Shown: positions 19,201-27,349 of the stretch, in pieces
Numbering within the stretch: the stretch's first letter is position 1
How the letters are laid out: the number at the start of each line of letters is the position of its first letter
NCBI GenBank assembly: GCA_000720535.1
Contig: JOAZ01000031.1
Location: 43,363-107,362, forward strand
DNA length: 64,000 nt
Origin: Streptomyces halstedii
Lineage (GTDB): Bacteria > Actinomycetota > Actinomycetes > Streptomycetales > Streptomycetaceae
Reading direction: 5' to 3'
Translations under genes and position numbers: made by a program
The notes under the pieces: generated by a model
The model's database searches: none
What the model was told of the DNA's origin: nothing
The model's input: the letters and a program-made list of their open reading frames with translations, nothing else

Positions 19201-19427
19201 CGGGCGAGCGTCTCGGTGAGCGTGGCGAGCTCTCGGGTCCGGCCGACGAAGAGGGGGCTGACGGTGTTGGTCTCCACAGCGCCGAGCATCGCATACGCGT
19301 ACGACAACGCCGGGGCCTCGACCGCCGCGTGGGCGGTGTGCGGGGCACCGGCGGCTCCGGCCCCGTACGGCGCGGTGGGGTCGGCCGTGACGCATGACGC
19401 GGTGGGGTCGGCCGGGGCACCGCTCAT
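16236..19427 (-). CDS. Large LuxR-family (LAL-type) ATPase transcriptional regulator
   Basis: A 1063-residue regulator. Near residue 60 an ORC/AAA-type ATPase opens with SPLFVGRTRELATLTETLAR and the Walker A LLVGGEAGVGKTRLVEEF; Walker B is LVLVLEDLHWSD. A long helical, TPR-like middle follows, and the last 65 residues form the LuxR DNA-binding domain (LTSREQEVHRLVAAGYTNRR, then IAEELYISPKTASVHVSNIL). Many such proteins activate pathway genes on binding a small ligand. ATG 19427 lies 2 bp after the TAA of the 57-residue gene upstream and has no ribosome site of its own, so it is probably translated by coupling. The target is unknown. Confidence 0.9.
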   Translation of the reverse strand: MSGAPADPTASCVTADPTAPYGAGAAGAPHTAHAAVEAPALSYAYAMLGAVETNTVSPLFVGRTRELATLTETLARASAGEPQALLVGGEAGVGKTRLVEEFLAVASRREAVVAVGGCVEIGADGLPYAPFATALRALRRALPEELAQALAGQEGELARLLPELGEAGHAAHDEHGTARLFELTARLLERVCATRTLVLVLEDLHWSDASTRHLLSYLLRTLRAGRLVLVGTYRSDDVHRRHPLRPLLAELDRLRTVGRVELDRFSRAEVGRQLTGILAVAPDAALVDEIFDRSDGNAFFVEELARTIECCGDGSQLSASLRDLLLVRVETLPDDAQRIVRIVAEGGSTVEHRLLAAVARLADDDLDEALRAAVGAGILLPAPDLDGYRFRHSLVREAVSDDLLPGERSRLNRRYAEALEADPNLVRADERAARLASYWYAAHDPAKALPAVLRASVEARRRYAHSEQLRLLERAMELWDEAPDAVRATLRPLDYAEVYPGCGCESGAGPLRHLDLMAEATVAARFGGDRERALTLAKKALRLLDGDDDPLRAAWFWVQRSSLVQTLSRGDGWEELATAQELVRGLHPSAVHADVLVNVASWGALHRPGPDALAAADRAVEYARLVGEEYIELHARLTRGWLTIDAGGVDEGLAEMYAVRDRADALCLVGVMSRAGVNLPSSLESAGRSLEAVAAADHGITICHDHGMPDSEAWARANQAESYFSLGHWDESRAATDAAALLSRSRKSHGLVASRRIELALARGDFAEAEEQIALNGRLVGAHEFQPQYLIPLARQTMLLAARQGRVPEARAAFEARSEEGFPPGTQRYALPLLHVAAVVEADARGLPATEPGRPAVLERIRGHLKRLPTLVPVWAAYGTLIEAELARAEGADTPEDWARAAAAFGPLRRPYELAQIRYRWAESVVAASGDRATATELLREAHAVAERLGAAPLAESVGLLARRARIALSAPAGAGPDTAGEDAGAAFEPAADAIESFGLTSREQEVHRLVAAGYTNRRIAEELYISPKTASVHVSNILAKLGVAGRGEAAALAHRLRLYGTQ

Positions 19428-19429
19428 GG

Positions 19430-19603
19430 TTACGCGGCGCGCGTGAACCGGCCCCGGTCCTCGCTCACCCGCCTGTCCGGGTCGTCGCGCCCGGCGGTGC
19501 GGGCGGCGGTGCGGGCGGCCACGGCCTCGCGGACGAGGCGCCGCCGGTCGGCCCGGCGGATGAGTTCGGCGGCCCTCAACTGGTGCATCTCGTAGCTGTA
19601 CAT
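19430..19603 (-). CDS. Small protein coupled to the LuxR regulator
   Basis: A 57-residue, strongly basic, helical protein beginning MYSYEMHQLRAAELIRRADR. It has no membrane segment or cysteine pair. The start is ATG 19603 with GGGGAG 7 nt upstream. Its TAA stop is separated from the LuxR ATG by 2 bp, so its translation probably drives that of the regulator. Similar short MYSYE/LRAAEL proteins occur in other Streptomyces as far as I recall, with no known role. Confidence 0.7.
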   Translation of the reverse strand: MYSYEMHQLRAAELIRRADRRRLVREAVAARTAARTAGRDDPDRRVSEDRGRFTRAA

Positions 19604-19634
19604 GGCACTCTCCCCGCTGACGAAGGCCCGGTGC

Positions 19635-19659
19635 GGACCACGGCTCCCTGCCGTGGTCC
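19635..19659. promoter_or_regulatory. 10-bp perfect inverted repeat ahead of the small gene/LuxR operon
   Basis: GGACCACGGC and its exact complement flank a 5-nt TCCCT spacer. The repeat ends 32 bp upstream of the small gene's ATG. It could be an operator or a 5' leader hairpin; there is no T tract to suggest termination. Confidence 0.45.
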
Positions 19660-19768
19660 CACTCTCGTCGGCGAGGGGGTGGGCCCGCATCGGGCGTGTG
19701 CCGCATCCTGCCGCCCCGGGGGCCTCAGGCCCGCCGGGCACGGGCCTTAGACCGGAACCGCGGCTGCC

Positions 19769-20494
19769 TCAGCCGGCGGTGGGCAGCGGGAGCGCGAGGT
19801 CGAAGTACATGACGACGGAGATCAGTACGCCCAGGATCCCGAGCGCGATCCCGGCACGGGCGACGGCACGGATCCAGCCGGGCCGCGGGTGGGCGGCGGG
19901 TGCGCCGAAGGCGGGGCGGACCAGCACGAAGACGCCCACGAGGAGGGCGAGGAGGGCGAACAGGCCGTTGACGAGGGCGGTGGTGTGCCAGGCGTTGCCG
20001 TAGATCTCGGAGATCTGCTGGGTGGCGCTGCCGCTGCCGCCGGAGGAGGACTTGATCTGGCCGATGAGGGTCTCGCGCTCGGCTGCGACCCGGCCGGTCC
20101 AGGCACCGGAGAGGGAGACGACGCCGAGTCCGGCGGCGACCACGGCCGCGGCACCGCTGCCGGCTTCGGCGGACGCGGCGGCCTCCGCCTCGTCGTAGGG
20201 GTCGGGCTCCAGGGCGTCGTCGCCGGGCGCGTCCGGGTCCGGGGCGTCCGAGGCGGGTGCGTCCTCCTGGCCGGGGGCGGCCGGGACGGCGTCCTCCGGG
20301 CCGGGCCCGGCCGGGACGGCGTTTTCCGGGCCCGGCGCGCCCGGGGACTCCGCCTCCTTCGAGGACTCCGCCCCCTTCGTGGAGACCGGCTCGGCGGTCT
20401 TCGTCAGGCCGGGCGCGGCCTTCTGGTCCGTCGCCGGCTCCCCGTCGGCGTCGTGGTCGTGGTCGGTGGCAGGGGTGGTGGGGGTGTTCTCCAT
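19769..20494 (-). CDS. Membrane protein with long acidic Pro/Ala-rich N-terminal half
   Basis: A 241-residue protein with two parts. Residues 1-120 are low complexity and rich in Ala, Pro, Asp and Glu, with repeated PGPEDAVPA-like blocks. Residues 120-241 carry three hydrophobic segments (AAAVVAAGLGVVSLSGAW; GLFALLALLVGVFVLVRPAF; AGIALGILGVLISVVMYFDL). The first and second segments are separated by a Gly/Ser-rich loop. The start is ATG 20494; the frame extends further but without a signal. The family is unknown to me; a membrane tether with a disordered cytoplasmic domain is what the sequence suggests. Confidence 0.7.
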   Translation of the reverse strand: MENTPTTPATDHDHDADGEPATDQKAAPGLTKTAEPVSTKGAESSKEAESPGAPGPENAVPAGPGPEDAVPAAPGQEDAPASDAPDPDAPGDDALEPDPYDEAEAAASAEAGSGAAAVVAAGLGVVSLSGAWTGRVAAERETLIGQIKSSSGGSGSATQQISEIYGNAWHTTALVNGLFALLALLVGVFVLVRPAFGAPAAHPRPGWIRAVARAGIALGILGVLISVVMYFDLALPLPTAG

Positions 20495-20529
20495 GCGGCG
20501 CACGCTAGGGGCCCCGGATGAGAGCGCGC

Positions 20530-21081
20530 TTAACGCGCCGCCCGCCACTCCTCGGCCAGGACGGCCCAGATCTCCTCGTCGTGCCGTACGCCGTGGTGCG
20601 GGAAGGCCTCGCGCAGGATGCCCTCACGGGTCATCCCGAGCCGTGCGGCCGCCCCGACGCTGCGGGTGTTCGCGGAGGAGGCGATCCACTCCACCCGGTG
20701 CATCCCCCGCACGTCGAACGCCCAGTCGATCAGCTTCCGGGACGCGCGGTGCACCAGTCCCCGGCCCTGCCCGGCCGGCTCCAGCCAGCAGCCGATCTCG
20801 CAGGAGCCGGTCGCGGCGTCGAATATCCGGAAGAGGACACCGCCGACCAGGGTGCCGTCGAGCCAGATCCCGTAGATCCGGCCGGTGTCGGCCGCCTGCT
20901 TGTCGGCGTACCGCTGGAGGAGCGCCCGCGCGGAGTCGAGGTCGGTGGCCGCCGCCGCGAACGGGATCCACGGGTCGACCAGCGCGCGTGCCCGGTCCAT
21001 GTGAGCGAGGAACTCCTCCGCCTGCCAGGGTTCCAGCGGGCGCAACTGCGCCCCGTCGTCGCCGAGGGACATCGTGAACAC
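20530..21081 (-). CDS. GNAT acetyltransferase, RimJ/RimL type
   Basis: A 183-residue acetyl-CoA-dependent transferase. The acetyl-CoA loop is visible as CWLEPAGQGRGLVHRASRKL, and the C-terminal motif as VEWIASSANTRSVGAAARLG followed by MTREGILREAF, the hallmark of the ribosomal-protein-serine/alanine acetyltransferase branch. GTG 21081 was chosen because AAGGAG stands 5 nt upstream; ATG 21072 is the alternative. The substrate is not predictable, with N-terminal protein acetylation the default for the branch. Confidence 0.88.
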   Translation of the reverse strand: MFTMSLGDDGAQLRPLEPWQAEEFLAHMDRARALVDPWIPFAAAATDLDSARALLQRYADKQAADTGRIYGIWLDGTLVGGVLFRIFDAATGSCEIGCWLEPAGQGRGLVHRASRKLIDWAFDVRGMHRVEWIASSANTRSVGAAARLGMTREGILREAFPHHGVRHDEEIWAVLAEEWRAAR

Positions 21082-21130
21082 AGGGACTCCTTCTCTCGCT
21101 CGTCGGCTCCACGTCCGACGCGGGAGCCTG

Positions 21131-23353
21131 TCAGTGGACGCGCAGCGCGACCGTCAGGTCCTCTTCGTCGTCGTGCGCCCCAGGGATCTTCGCACGGGGA
21201 GCCGGGACACCGGGCGGCTCGACGCTGATCCGCGGGAGCAGGCGGTCGAGCCGGGCGGGCAGCCACCAGTTGGTACCGCCGAGGAGATGCATCAGGGCGG
21301 GCACCAGCAGGGTGCGCAGCACGAAGGCGTCGAGTGCGACGGCGGCGGCCAGCGCGATGCCGAACATCGCGATGACCCGGTCCCCGCTGAGGACGAAGGC
21401 GAGGAACACGGAGATCATGATGACCGCCGCGGAGTTGATGACCCGGCCGGTCTCGGCGAGGCCCACCCGGACGGCCCGGCGGTTGTCCCCGGTCTCCCGC
21501 CACTCCTCGTACATCCGGCCGACGAGGAACACCTGGTAGTCCATGGAGAGCCCGAAGAGCACCGACACCATGATGACCGGCAGGAAGGGTTCGACGGGGC
21601 CCGCGCTGCCCAGGCCGAGCAGGTCGCTGCCCCACCCCCACTGGAAGACCGCGACGACGACCCCGAAGGAGGCGGCCACGGCGGCGATGTTCATCACGGC
21701 GGCCTTGAGGGGGATGGCGAGGGAGCGGAAGGCCAGCAGCAGGAGCAGGCAGCCGAGCCCGATGACCACACCGACGAAGAGCGGCAGCTTGCCGACGATG
21801 ACCTCGGAGAAGTCGTCGTACCCGGCCGTCACCCCGCCCACCCGCAGTTCCAGCGAGGTGTTCTCGGCCACCGGCGGCAGCACGTCCTCCCGCATCCGGT
21901 CGACGAGTTCGCTGGTCCGCCGGTCCTGCGGGGCGGAGTCCGGCACCACGGTGACGAACGCGGTGTCACCGCTGTTGCTGTACGTCACCGGGCTCACCGC
22001 CGAGACGCCCGACGTGCCCCGCAGCACGGCGGGCAGACCGTCGAGGGCGAGCCGGTCGTCGGCCCCGTCGAGACGGGCGACGACGGTCAGCGGCCCGTTC
22101 ACGCCGGGCCCGAAGCCGTCGCCCAGCAGGTCGTACGCCTGGCGGGTGGTCGCCGTCGCCGGGTTGTTGCCCTGGTCGGAGGTGCCCAGGTGCAGGCCGA
22201 GCGCGGGGAGGGCGAGGACGGCCATCACGGCGGCGGCGACCGCGCCCAGCAGCTTGGGGTGCCTCTCCACGACGGAGGACCAGCGGGCCGCGAACCCGGT
22301 GGGGCGTTCCGCCCAGGGGCCGTGCTCGGCGAGGCGGCGGCGGTCGCGGCGGCTCAGCGCCCGGGTGCCGATGAAGGAGAGCAGGGCGGGCAGCAGGGTC
22401 ACGGAGGCGGCGACGGTCAGCAGCACGGTGAGGGAGGCGGCGATCGCGACCCCGTTGAGGAAGCCGAGCCGCAGCACCAGCATGCCGAGCAGGGCGACGC
22501 AGACGGTGGCCCCGGCGAAGACGACGGCGCGGCCGGTGGTGGCGACGGCCTCGCGCGCCGCCTCGTGGACGGACAGGCCGCCGCGCAGCCCCCGGCGGTG
22601 GCGGGTGACGATGAACAGCGCGTAGTCGATGCCGACGCCCAGCCCGATGAGCATGCCGAGCATCGGCGCGAAGTCGGCGACGTTCATCACATGGCCGAGC
22701 AGCACGATGCCGGCGTAGGCCGTGCCGACGGAGACGAGGGCGGTGGCGATGGGCAGCAGGCTGGCGGCGAGGGAGCCGAACGCCAGGAAGAGCACGAGGG
22801 CCGCGACGAGCACCCCGACGGCCTCGCTGAGGTGGAGCGCCGGTGCCTCGGTCAGGGCGACGGCGCTGCCGCCCAGCTCGACCTGGAGTCCGTCGTGTTC
22901 GGCCGCCTTCGCGGTGTCGACGAGTGCCTGTGCCCGCTCCCGGGGGATGTCCTCGACCCGCTGGTCGAAGGTGACCGTGGCGTAGGCGGTACGGCTGTCG
23001 GCGCTGATCTGCCCGGTGCCGGCGGTCTCGTAGGGGCTGGTGACGGCGCCGATGCCGGGCAACGCGCCGATCGCGTCGAGGGTCCGGGTCATGGTCCGCT
23101 CGATGTCGGCGCCCCGCACGGTGGAGGGCCCCGTGGTGTGCCAGACGACGGTGTCGGCGTCGCCTCCGAGCTGGGTGAAGCCCTGCTGGAGGAGCTCACC
23201 GGCCCGGCCCGCCTCGGTGCCCGGCACGTCGTAGTCGTCGGTGTAGGCGGACCCGGCGAATCCCGCCGCGGTGGCGGTGCCGCCGAGGGCGAACAGCCAG
23301 ATCAGGACGGTGGCGAGGCGGTGCGCGAGGCACCAGCGTGCGATGGAGGCCAA
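21131..23353 (-). CDS. MMPL/RND-family membrane transporter
   Basis: About 740 residues, with one N-terminal membrane segment, a large extracytoplasmic loop, a five-helix cluster, and then a second copy of that arrangement, the twelve-helix RND plan. The diagnostic motif GLGVGIDYALFIVTRHRRGL lies in the first cluster, and its counterpart LFGLSMDYQVFLVGRMYEEW in the second; both carry the Asp-Tyr pair linked to proton coupling. It probably exports a lipid or hydrophobic compound. The start is unclear: TTG 23353 has GGGAG 8 nt upstream, while the frame also reaches a TTG at 23386 with no site. No regulator is adjacent. Confidence 0.88.
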   Translation of the reverse strand: MASIARWCLAHRLATVLIWLFALGGTATAAGFAGSAYTDDYDVPGTEAGRAGELLQQGFTQLGGDADTVVWHTTGPSTVRGADIERTMTRTLDAIGALPGIGAVTSPYETAGTGQISADSRTAYATVTFDQRVEDIPRERAQALVDTAKAAEHDGLQVELGGSAVALTEAPALHLSEAVGVLVAALVLFLAFGSLAASLLPIATALVSVGTAYAGIVLLGHVMNVADFAPMLGMLIGLGVGIDYALFIVTRHRRGLRGGLSVHEAAREAVATTGRAVVFAGATVCVALLGMLVLRLGFLNGVAIAASLTVLLTVAASVTLLPALLSFIGTRALSRRDRRRLAEHGPWAERPTGFAARWSSVVERHPKLLGAVAAAVMAVLALPALGLHLGTSDQGNNPATATTRQAYDLLGDGFGPGVNGPLTVVARLDGADDRLALDGLPAVLRGTSGVSAVSPVTYSNSGDTAFVTVVPDSAPQDRRTSELVDRMREDVLPPVAENTSLELRVGGVTAGYDDFSEVIVGKLPLFVGVVIGLGCLLLLLAFRSLAIPLKAAVMNIAAVAASFGVVVAVFQWGWGSDLLGLGSAGPVEPFLPVIMVSVLFGLSMDYQVFLVGRMYEEWRETGDNRRAVRVGLAETGRVINSAAVIMISVFLAFVLSGDRVIAMFGIALAAAVALDAFVLRTLLVPALMHLLGGTNWWLPARLDRLLPRISVEPPGVPAPRAKIPGAHDDEEDLTVALRVH

Positions 23354-23507
23354 CGGACGTGCTCCCTGCGGGTTCGTGGACCCCAACGGGAGACAAAGGG
23401 AACATCCCGTAAAAGTCGCATGACCTGACAGCGGTCACTCTCTCAGCCATTAGTGATCATTTGCCCGTTTCGTGGCCATGGTCACAGGGCCCGTCGGCAG
23501 GGAACGC

Positions 23508-23552
23508 GAAAGGGGCGGCTCCACCGCGTGAACGGGTGGGGCCGCCCCTTTC
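23508..23552 (-). terminator. Terminator-like hairpin downstream of gatB
   Basis: An 18-bp stem with one G-U pair (GAAAGGGGCGGC at 23508-23519 against its complement at 23541-23552, continuing inward through TCCACC) closes a 9-nt loop. It lies 62 bp past the gatB stop and separates it from the MMPL gene, which runs in the same direction. Confidence 0.75.
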
Positions 23553-23613
23553 CGGGATCGGTCGGTGTGCGCTTCCGTGGCCGGCCGGCGTCAGCGTCCG
23601 GGGCCGTTCGGTG

Positions 23614-25122
23614 TCAGCCCTCGACGCCGAGCTTCTCCAGGATCAGCTCACGCACGCGTGCCGCGTCCGCCTGGCCGCGGGTGGCCTTCATGACCGCGCC
23701 GACGAGCGCGCCCGCCGCCGCGACCTTGCCACCGCGGATCTTGTCCGCGACGGCCGCGTTGCCCGCGATGGCCTCGTCCACGGCCGTGGACAGCGCGCCC
23801 TCGTCCGAGACGACCTTCAGACCGCGCTTCTCCACGACCGTGTCCGGGTCGCCCTCGCCCGCGAGGACGCCCTCGATGACCTGGCGGGCCAGCTTGTCGT
23901 TGAGGTCGCCCGCGGCGACGAGCGCGGCCACCCGGGCGACCTGCGCCGGGGTGATCGGCAGCTCCTCCAGGCCGCGGCCGGTCTCGTTGGCGTTACGGGC
24001 GAGCTCGCCCATCCACCACTTGCGGGCCTGGTCCGAGGGGGCGCCCGCGTCCGTCGTGGCGACGATCAGGTCGACCGCGCCGGCGTTGAGGATGGACTGC
24101 ATGTCGTGCTCGTTGACACCCCACTCCTCCTTCAGCCGCTTGCGGCGCAGCCGGGGAAGCTCGGGGAGGCCCTTGCGGAGCTCCTCGACCCAGTCACGGG
24201 CAGGGGCGACCGGCACCAGGTCCGGCTCGGGGAAGTAGCGGTAGTCCTCGGCGTTGTCCTTGATGCGGCCGGCCGTGGTGGAGCCGTCCTCCTCGTGGAA
24301 GTGCCGGGTCTCCTGCACGATCGTCCCGCCGGAGTTCAGCACCGCGGCGTGGCGCTGGATCTCGAAGCGGGCGGCGCGCTCGACGGAGCGCAGCGAGTTG
24401 ACGTTCTTCGTCTCGGAGCGCGTGCCGAATGTCTCGGTGCCGTTGGGGCGCAGCGAGAGGTTCACGTCGCAGCGCATCTGGCCCATCTCCATCCGGGCCT
24501 CCGAGACGCCGAGCGCCTTGATGAGCTCGCGGAGCTCGGCGACGTACGCCTTGGCGACCTCGGGGGCCCGCGCGCCGGCGCCCTCGATCGGCTTGGTGAC
24601 GATCTCGATGAGCGGGATGCCCGCGCGGTTGTAGTCGAGCAGCGAGTGGGACGCGCCGTGGATGCGGCCGGTGGCACCGCCGACGTGCGTCGACTTGCCG
24701 GTGTCCTCCTCCATGTGGGCGCGCTCGATCTCCACGCGGAAGATCTCCCCGTCCTCCAGCTGGACGTCCAGATAGCCGTCGAAGGCGATCGGCTCGTCGT
24801 ACTGGGAGGTCTGGAAGTTCTTCGGCATGTCCGGATAGAAGTAGTTCTTCCGGGCGAAGCGGCACCACTCGGCGATCTCGCAGTTGAGCGCGAGGCCGAT
24901 CTTGATCGCGGACTCGACGCCGATCTCGTTGACCACCGGCAGCGCGCCCGGCAGGCCGAGGCAGACCGGGCACGTCTGCGAGTTGGCGCCCTGCTTGAGC
25001 TCGGTGGAACAGCCGCAGAACATCTTGGTCTTGGTGCCGAGCTCGACATGGACCTCCAGGCCCATGACGGGGTCGTACGTCGCGAGGGCGTCCTCGTACG
25101 ACTCCAGGTCAATGACAGTCAC
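23614..25122 (-). CDS. gatB: Asp-tRNA(Asn)/Glu-tRNA(Gln) amidotransferase subunit B
   Basis: The tRNA-binding and kinase subunit of GatCAB, which converts misacylated Glu-tRNA(Gln) (and Asp-tRNA(Asn)) to the correct form. Its 502 residues include the N-terminal zinc-site region [20 protein letters not shown] with VCLGLPG, and the C-terminal YqeY-type helical tail ending [15 protein letters not shown]. The start is GTG 25122 after a purine-rich GAGAGGGAAAG. A small membrane gene separates it from gatA, as in other Streptomyces. Confidence 0.97.
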   Translation of the reverse strand: MTVIDLESYEDALATYDPVMGLEVHVELGTKTKMFCGCSTELKQGANSQTCPVCLGLPGALPVVNEIGVESAIKIGLALNCEIAEWCRFARKNYFYPDMPKNFQTSQYDEPIAFDGYLDVQLEDGEIFRVEIERAHMEEDTGKSTHVGGATGRIHGASHSLLDYNRAGIPLIEIVTKPIEGAGARAPEVAKAYVAELRELIKALGVSEARMEMGQMRCDVNLSLRPNGTETFGTRSETKNVNSLRSVERAARFEIQRHAAVLNSGGTIVQETRHFHEEDGSTTAGRIKDNAEDYRYFPEPDLVPVAPARDWVEELRKGLPELPRLRRKRLKEEWGVNEHDMQSILNAGAVDLIVATTDAGAPSDQARKWWMGELARNANETGRGLEELPITPAQVARVAALVAAGDLNDKLARQVIEGVLAGEGDPDTVVEKRGLKVVSDEGALSTAVDEAIAGNAAVADKIRGGKVAAAGALVGAVMKATRGQADAARVRELILEKLGVEG

Positions 25123-25138
25123 GGTGAAACTTTCCCTC

Positions 25139-25381
25139 TCAGCCCAGCAGGACGTCGTCGTCGCCGAGACGCTTGAGTTCGCGGTAGAGGATGGCGATGC
25201 CGGTCACGATCGCCGCGGCCGAGACGGCGGCGTCGATGAGCCGGAGCGTGTCGTTCTCCTGGCGGGCGAGCCTGGCCTGCTTGGCGACGCTCAGCGCACC
25301 GAAGGCGGTGGTGCCGAGCGACAGGTACACGCCGGACTTGGACTTCTTGAAGTTCTTGGCCTTCTTGGTCATGGCGGTCAC
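25139..25381 (-). CDS. Small membrane protein encoded between gatA and gatB
   Basis: An 80-residue protein with a basic N-terminus ([18 protein letters not shown]) and two weakly hydrophobic segments, the second being [22 protein letters not shown] 25381 overlaps the gatA TGA by four bases (GTGA), and the stop is 16 bp before gatB, so it is embedded in the gat operon. ATG 25372 is an alternative start. Its function is unknown. Conservation inside an essential translation operon hints at a link, but nothing in the sequence demonstrates one. Confidence 0.8.
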   Translation of the reverse strand: MTAMTKKAKNFKKSKSGVYLSLGTTAFGALSVAKQARLARQENDTLRLIDAAVSAAAIVTGIAILYRELKRLGDDDVLLG

Positions 25382-26880
25382 AGTGACGGAGCCTCCTCAA
25401 GCAGCGGGTGCCCCCACCTTTCCACGAAGGCGGCCTCGACGGCGGCTCCGACCTTGTACAGCCGGTCGTCCTTCATGGCGGGGGCGATGATCTGCAAGCC
25501 GACCGGCAGGCCGTCCTCCGGAGCCAGGCCGCAGGGCAGCGACATGGCGGAGTTGCCGGCGAGGTTGGTCGGAATGGTGCACAGGTCCGCGAGGTACATC
25601 GCCATCGGGTCGTCGGCGCGCTCACCGATCGGGAAGGCGGTGGTGGGCGTCGTCGGCGAGACGATGACGTCCACCTGCTCGAACGCCTTCTCGAAGTCCT
25701 GGGTGATGAGGGTGCGGACCTTCTGGGCCGAGCCGTAGTACGCGTCGTAGTAGCCGGAGCTGAGCGCGTACGTACCGAGGATGACGCGGCGCTTGACCTC
25801 GTCACCGAAGCCGGCCTCGCGGGTGAGCGCGGTGACGTCCTCGGCGGAGCGGGTGCCGTCGTCCCCGACCCGCAGGCCGTAGCGCATGGCGTCGAAGCGG
25901 GCCAGGTTGGAGGAGCACTCGGACGGCGCGATGAGGTAGTACGCCGACAGCGCGAGGTCGAAGGACGGGCAGTCCAGCTCGACGACGGTGGCGCCGAGCG
26001 ACGTGAGCAGCTCGACGGACTCGTTGAAGCGCTGGACGACACCGGCCTGGTAGCCCTCGCCGGAGAACTGCTTGACCACGCCGACGCGCATGCCCGCCAC
26101 CGAGCCGTTGCGCGCGGCCTCGACGACCGGCGGGACCGGGGCGTCGATGGACGTCGAGTCCATCGGGTCGTGGCCGCCGATGGCCTCGTGCAGCAGGGCC
26201 GCGTCCAGGACCGTGCGGGCGCAGGGACCGCCCTGGTCGAGGGAGGAGGAGAAGGCGACCATGCCGTAGCGCGAGACGCCGCCGTAGGTGGGCTTGACGC
26301 CGACGGTGCCGGTGACGGCGGCGGGCTGGCGGATGGAGCCGCCGGTGTCCGTGCCGATGGCGAGCGGGGCCTCGAAGGAGGCGAGCGCGGCGGAGGAACC
26401 ACCGCCGGAGCCGCCCGGGATACGGGTGAGGTCCCAGGGGTTGCCGGTCGGGCCGTAGGCGCTGTTCTCGGTGGAGGACCCCATGGCGAACTCGTCCATG
26501 TTGGTCTTGCCGAGGATGACGACGTCGGCGGCCTTCAGCTTCGTCGTGAGCGTCGCGTCGTACGGCGGCACCCAGCCTTCGAGCATCTTCGAGCCGACGG
26601 TGGTCGGCATGTCCCGGGTGGTGAAGATGTCCTTGAGCGCGAGCGGGACGCCGGCCAGCGGGCCGAGCTTCTCGCCGGCCTCGCGCTTGGCGTCGACGGC
26701 GCGGGCCTGCGCGAGGGCGCCCTCGCGGTCGACGTGCAGGAAGGCGTGGACCTTCTCGTCGACGGCCTCGATCCGGGCCAGGTGGGCCTCGGTGACCTCG
26801 ACGGCCGTCAGCTCGCCGGACGCGATCTTCTCGGCGATCTGCGCGGCCGTGAGCTTGATGATGGTGCTGATGTCCGTCAT
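25378..26880 (-). CDS. gatA: Asp-tRNA(Asn)/Glu-tRNA(Gln) amidotransferase subunit A
   Basis: The glutaminase subunit of GatCAB, an amidase-signature enzyme that releases ammonia for transamidation. The 500 residues contain the signature [20 protein letters not shown] with [13 protein letters not shown], holding the catalytic Ser-cisSer pair; the catalytic Lys lies in [16 protein letters not shown]. It starts 5 bp after the gatC stop and overlaps the small membrane gene at its end, consistent with a single gatC-gatA-x-gatB message. Confidence 0.97.
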   Translation of the reverse strand: MTDISTIIKLTAAQIAEKIASGELTAVEVTEAHLARIEAVDEKVHAFLHVDREGALAQARAVDAKREAGEKLGPLAGVPLALKDIFTTRDMPTTVGSKMLEGWVPPYDATLTTKLKAADVVILGKTNMDEFAMGSSTENSAYGPTGNPWDLTRIPGGSGGGSSAALASFEAPLAIGTDTGGSIRQPAAVTGTVGVKPTYGGVSRYGMVAFSSSLDQGGPCARTVLDAALLHEAIGGHDPMDSTSIDAPVPPVVEAARNGSVAGMRVGVVKQFSGEGYQAGVVQRFNESVELLTSLGATVVELDCPSFDLALSAYYLIAPSECSSNLARFDAMRYGLRVGDDGTRSAEDVTALTREAGFGDEVKRRVILGTYALSSGYYDAYYGSAQKVRTLITQDFEKAFEQVDVIVSPTTPTTAFPIGERADDPMAMYLADLCTIPTNLAGNSAMSLPCGLAPEDGLPVGLQIIAPAMKDDRLYKVGAAVEAAFVERWGHPLLEEAPSL

Positions 26881-26885
26881 GACTG

Positions 26886-27182
26886 TTAGTCCTCCCCCAG
26901 GATCTGCGGCACCTTGAAACGCTGCTGCTCCTGGGCCGGGGCTCCGGAGAGCGCCTGCGCGGGGGTGAGCGAGGGACGGACCTCGTCCGCCCGCATGACG
27001 TTGGTCAGCGGCAGCGGGTGGGAGGTCGGCGGTACGTCTTGGTCGGCGACCTCGGAGACGCGGGCGACCGCGCCGATGATGTCGTCGAGCTGACCGGCGA
27101 AGTGTTCGAGCTCTTCGCCCTTCAGTTCCAGACGCGCCAGCCGGGCGAGGTGGGCGACCTCCTCGCGCGTGATGCCAGGCAT
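26886..27182 (-). CDS. gatC: Asp-tRNA(Asn)/Glu-tRNA(Gln) amidotransferase subunit C
   Basis: The 98-residue chaperone-like subunit that stabilises GatA. Typical features are the opening [20 protein letters not shown], the helix [13 protein letters not shown] and a Pro-rich linker with [15 protein letters not shown]. It is the first gene of the gat operon; the promoter must lie in the 167 bp up to the RmdB-like gene's stop. Confidence 0.96.
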   Translation of the reverse strand: MPGITREEVAHLARLARLELKGEELEHFAGQLDDIIGAVARVSEVADQDVPPTSHPLPLTNVMRADEVRPSLTPAQALSGAPAQEQQRFKVPQILGED

Positions 27183-27349
27183 GCGGCGATCCTCAGGGTT
27201 CGGTTCGGCAAAGTCGGTTCAAGGTCCCAATCCTATGGGGTCGCCGGAGGACTCGGCGGCGCGCCTGTGGACAACGCCCGGCGATCCGTCCCGGAGCGGC
27301 CCGGGGCGGCGGGCGGCCCGGTCCGGCGGGCCGCCCCGACGGGTGCCGT

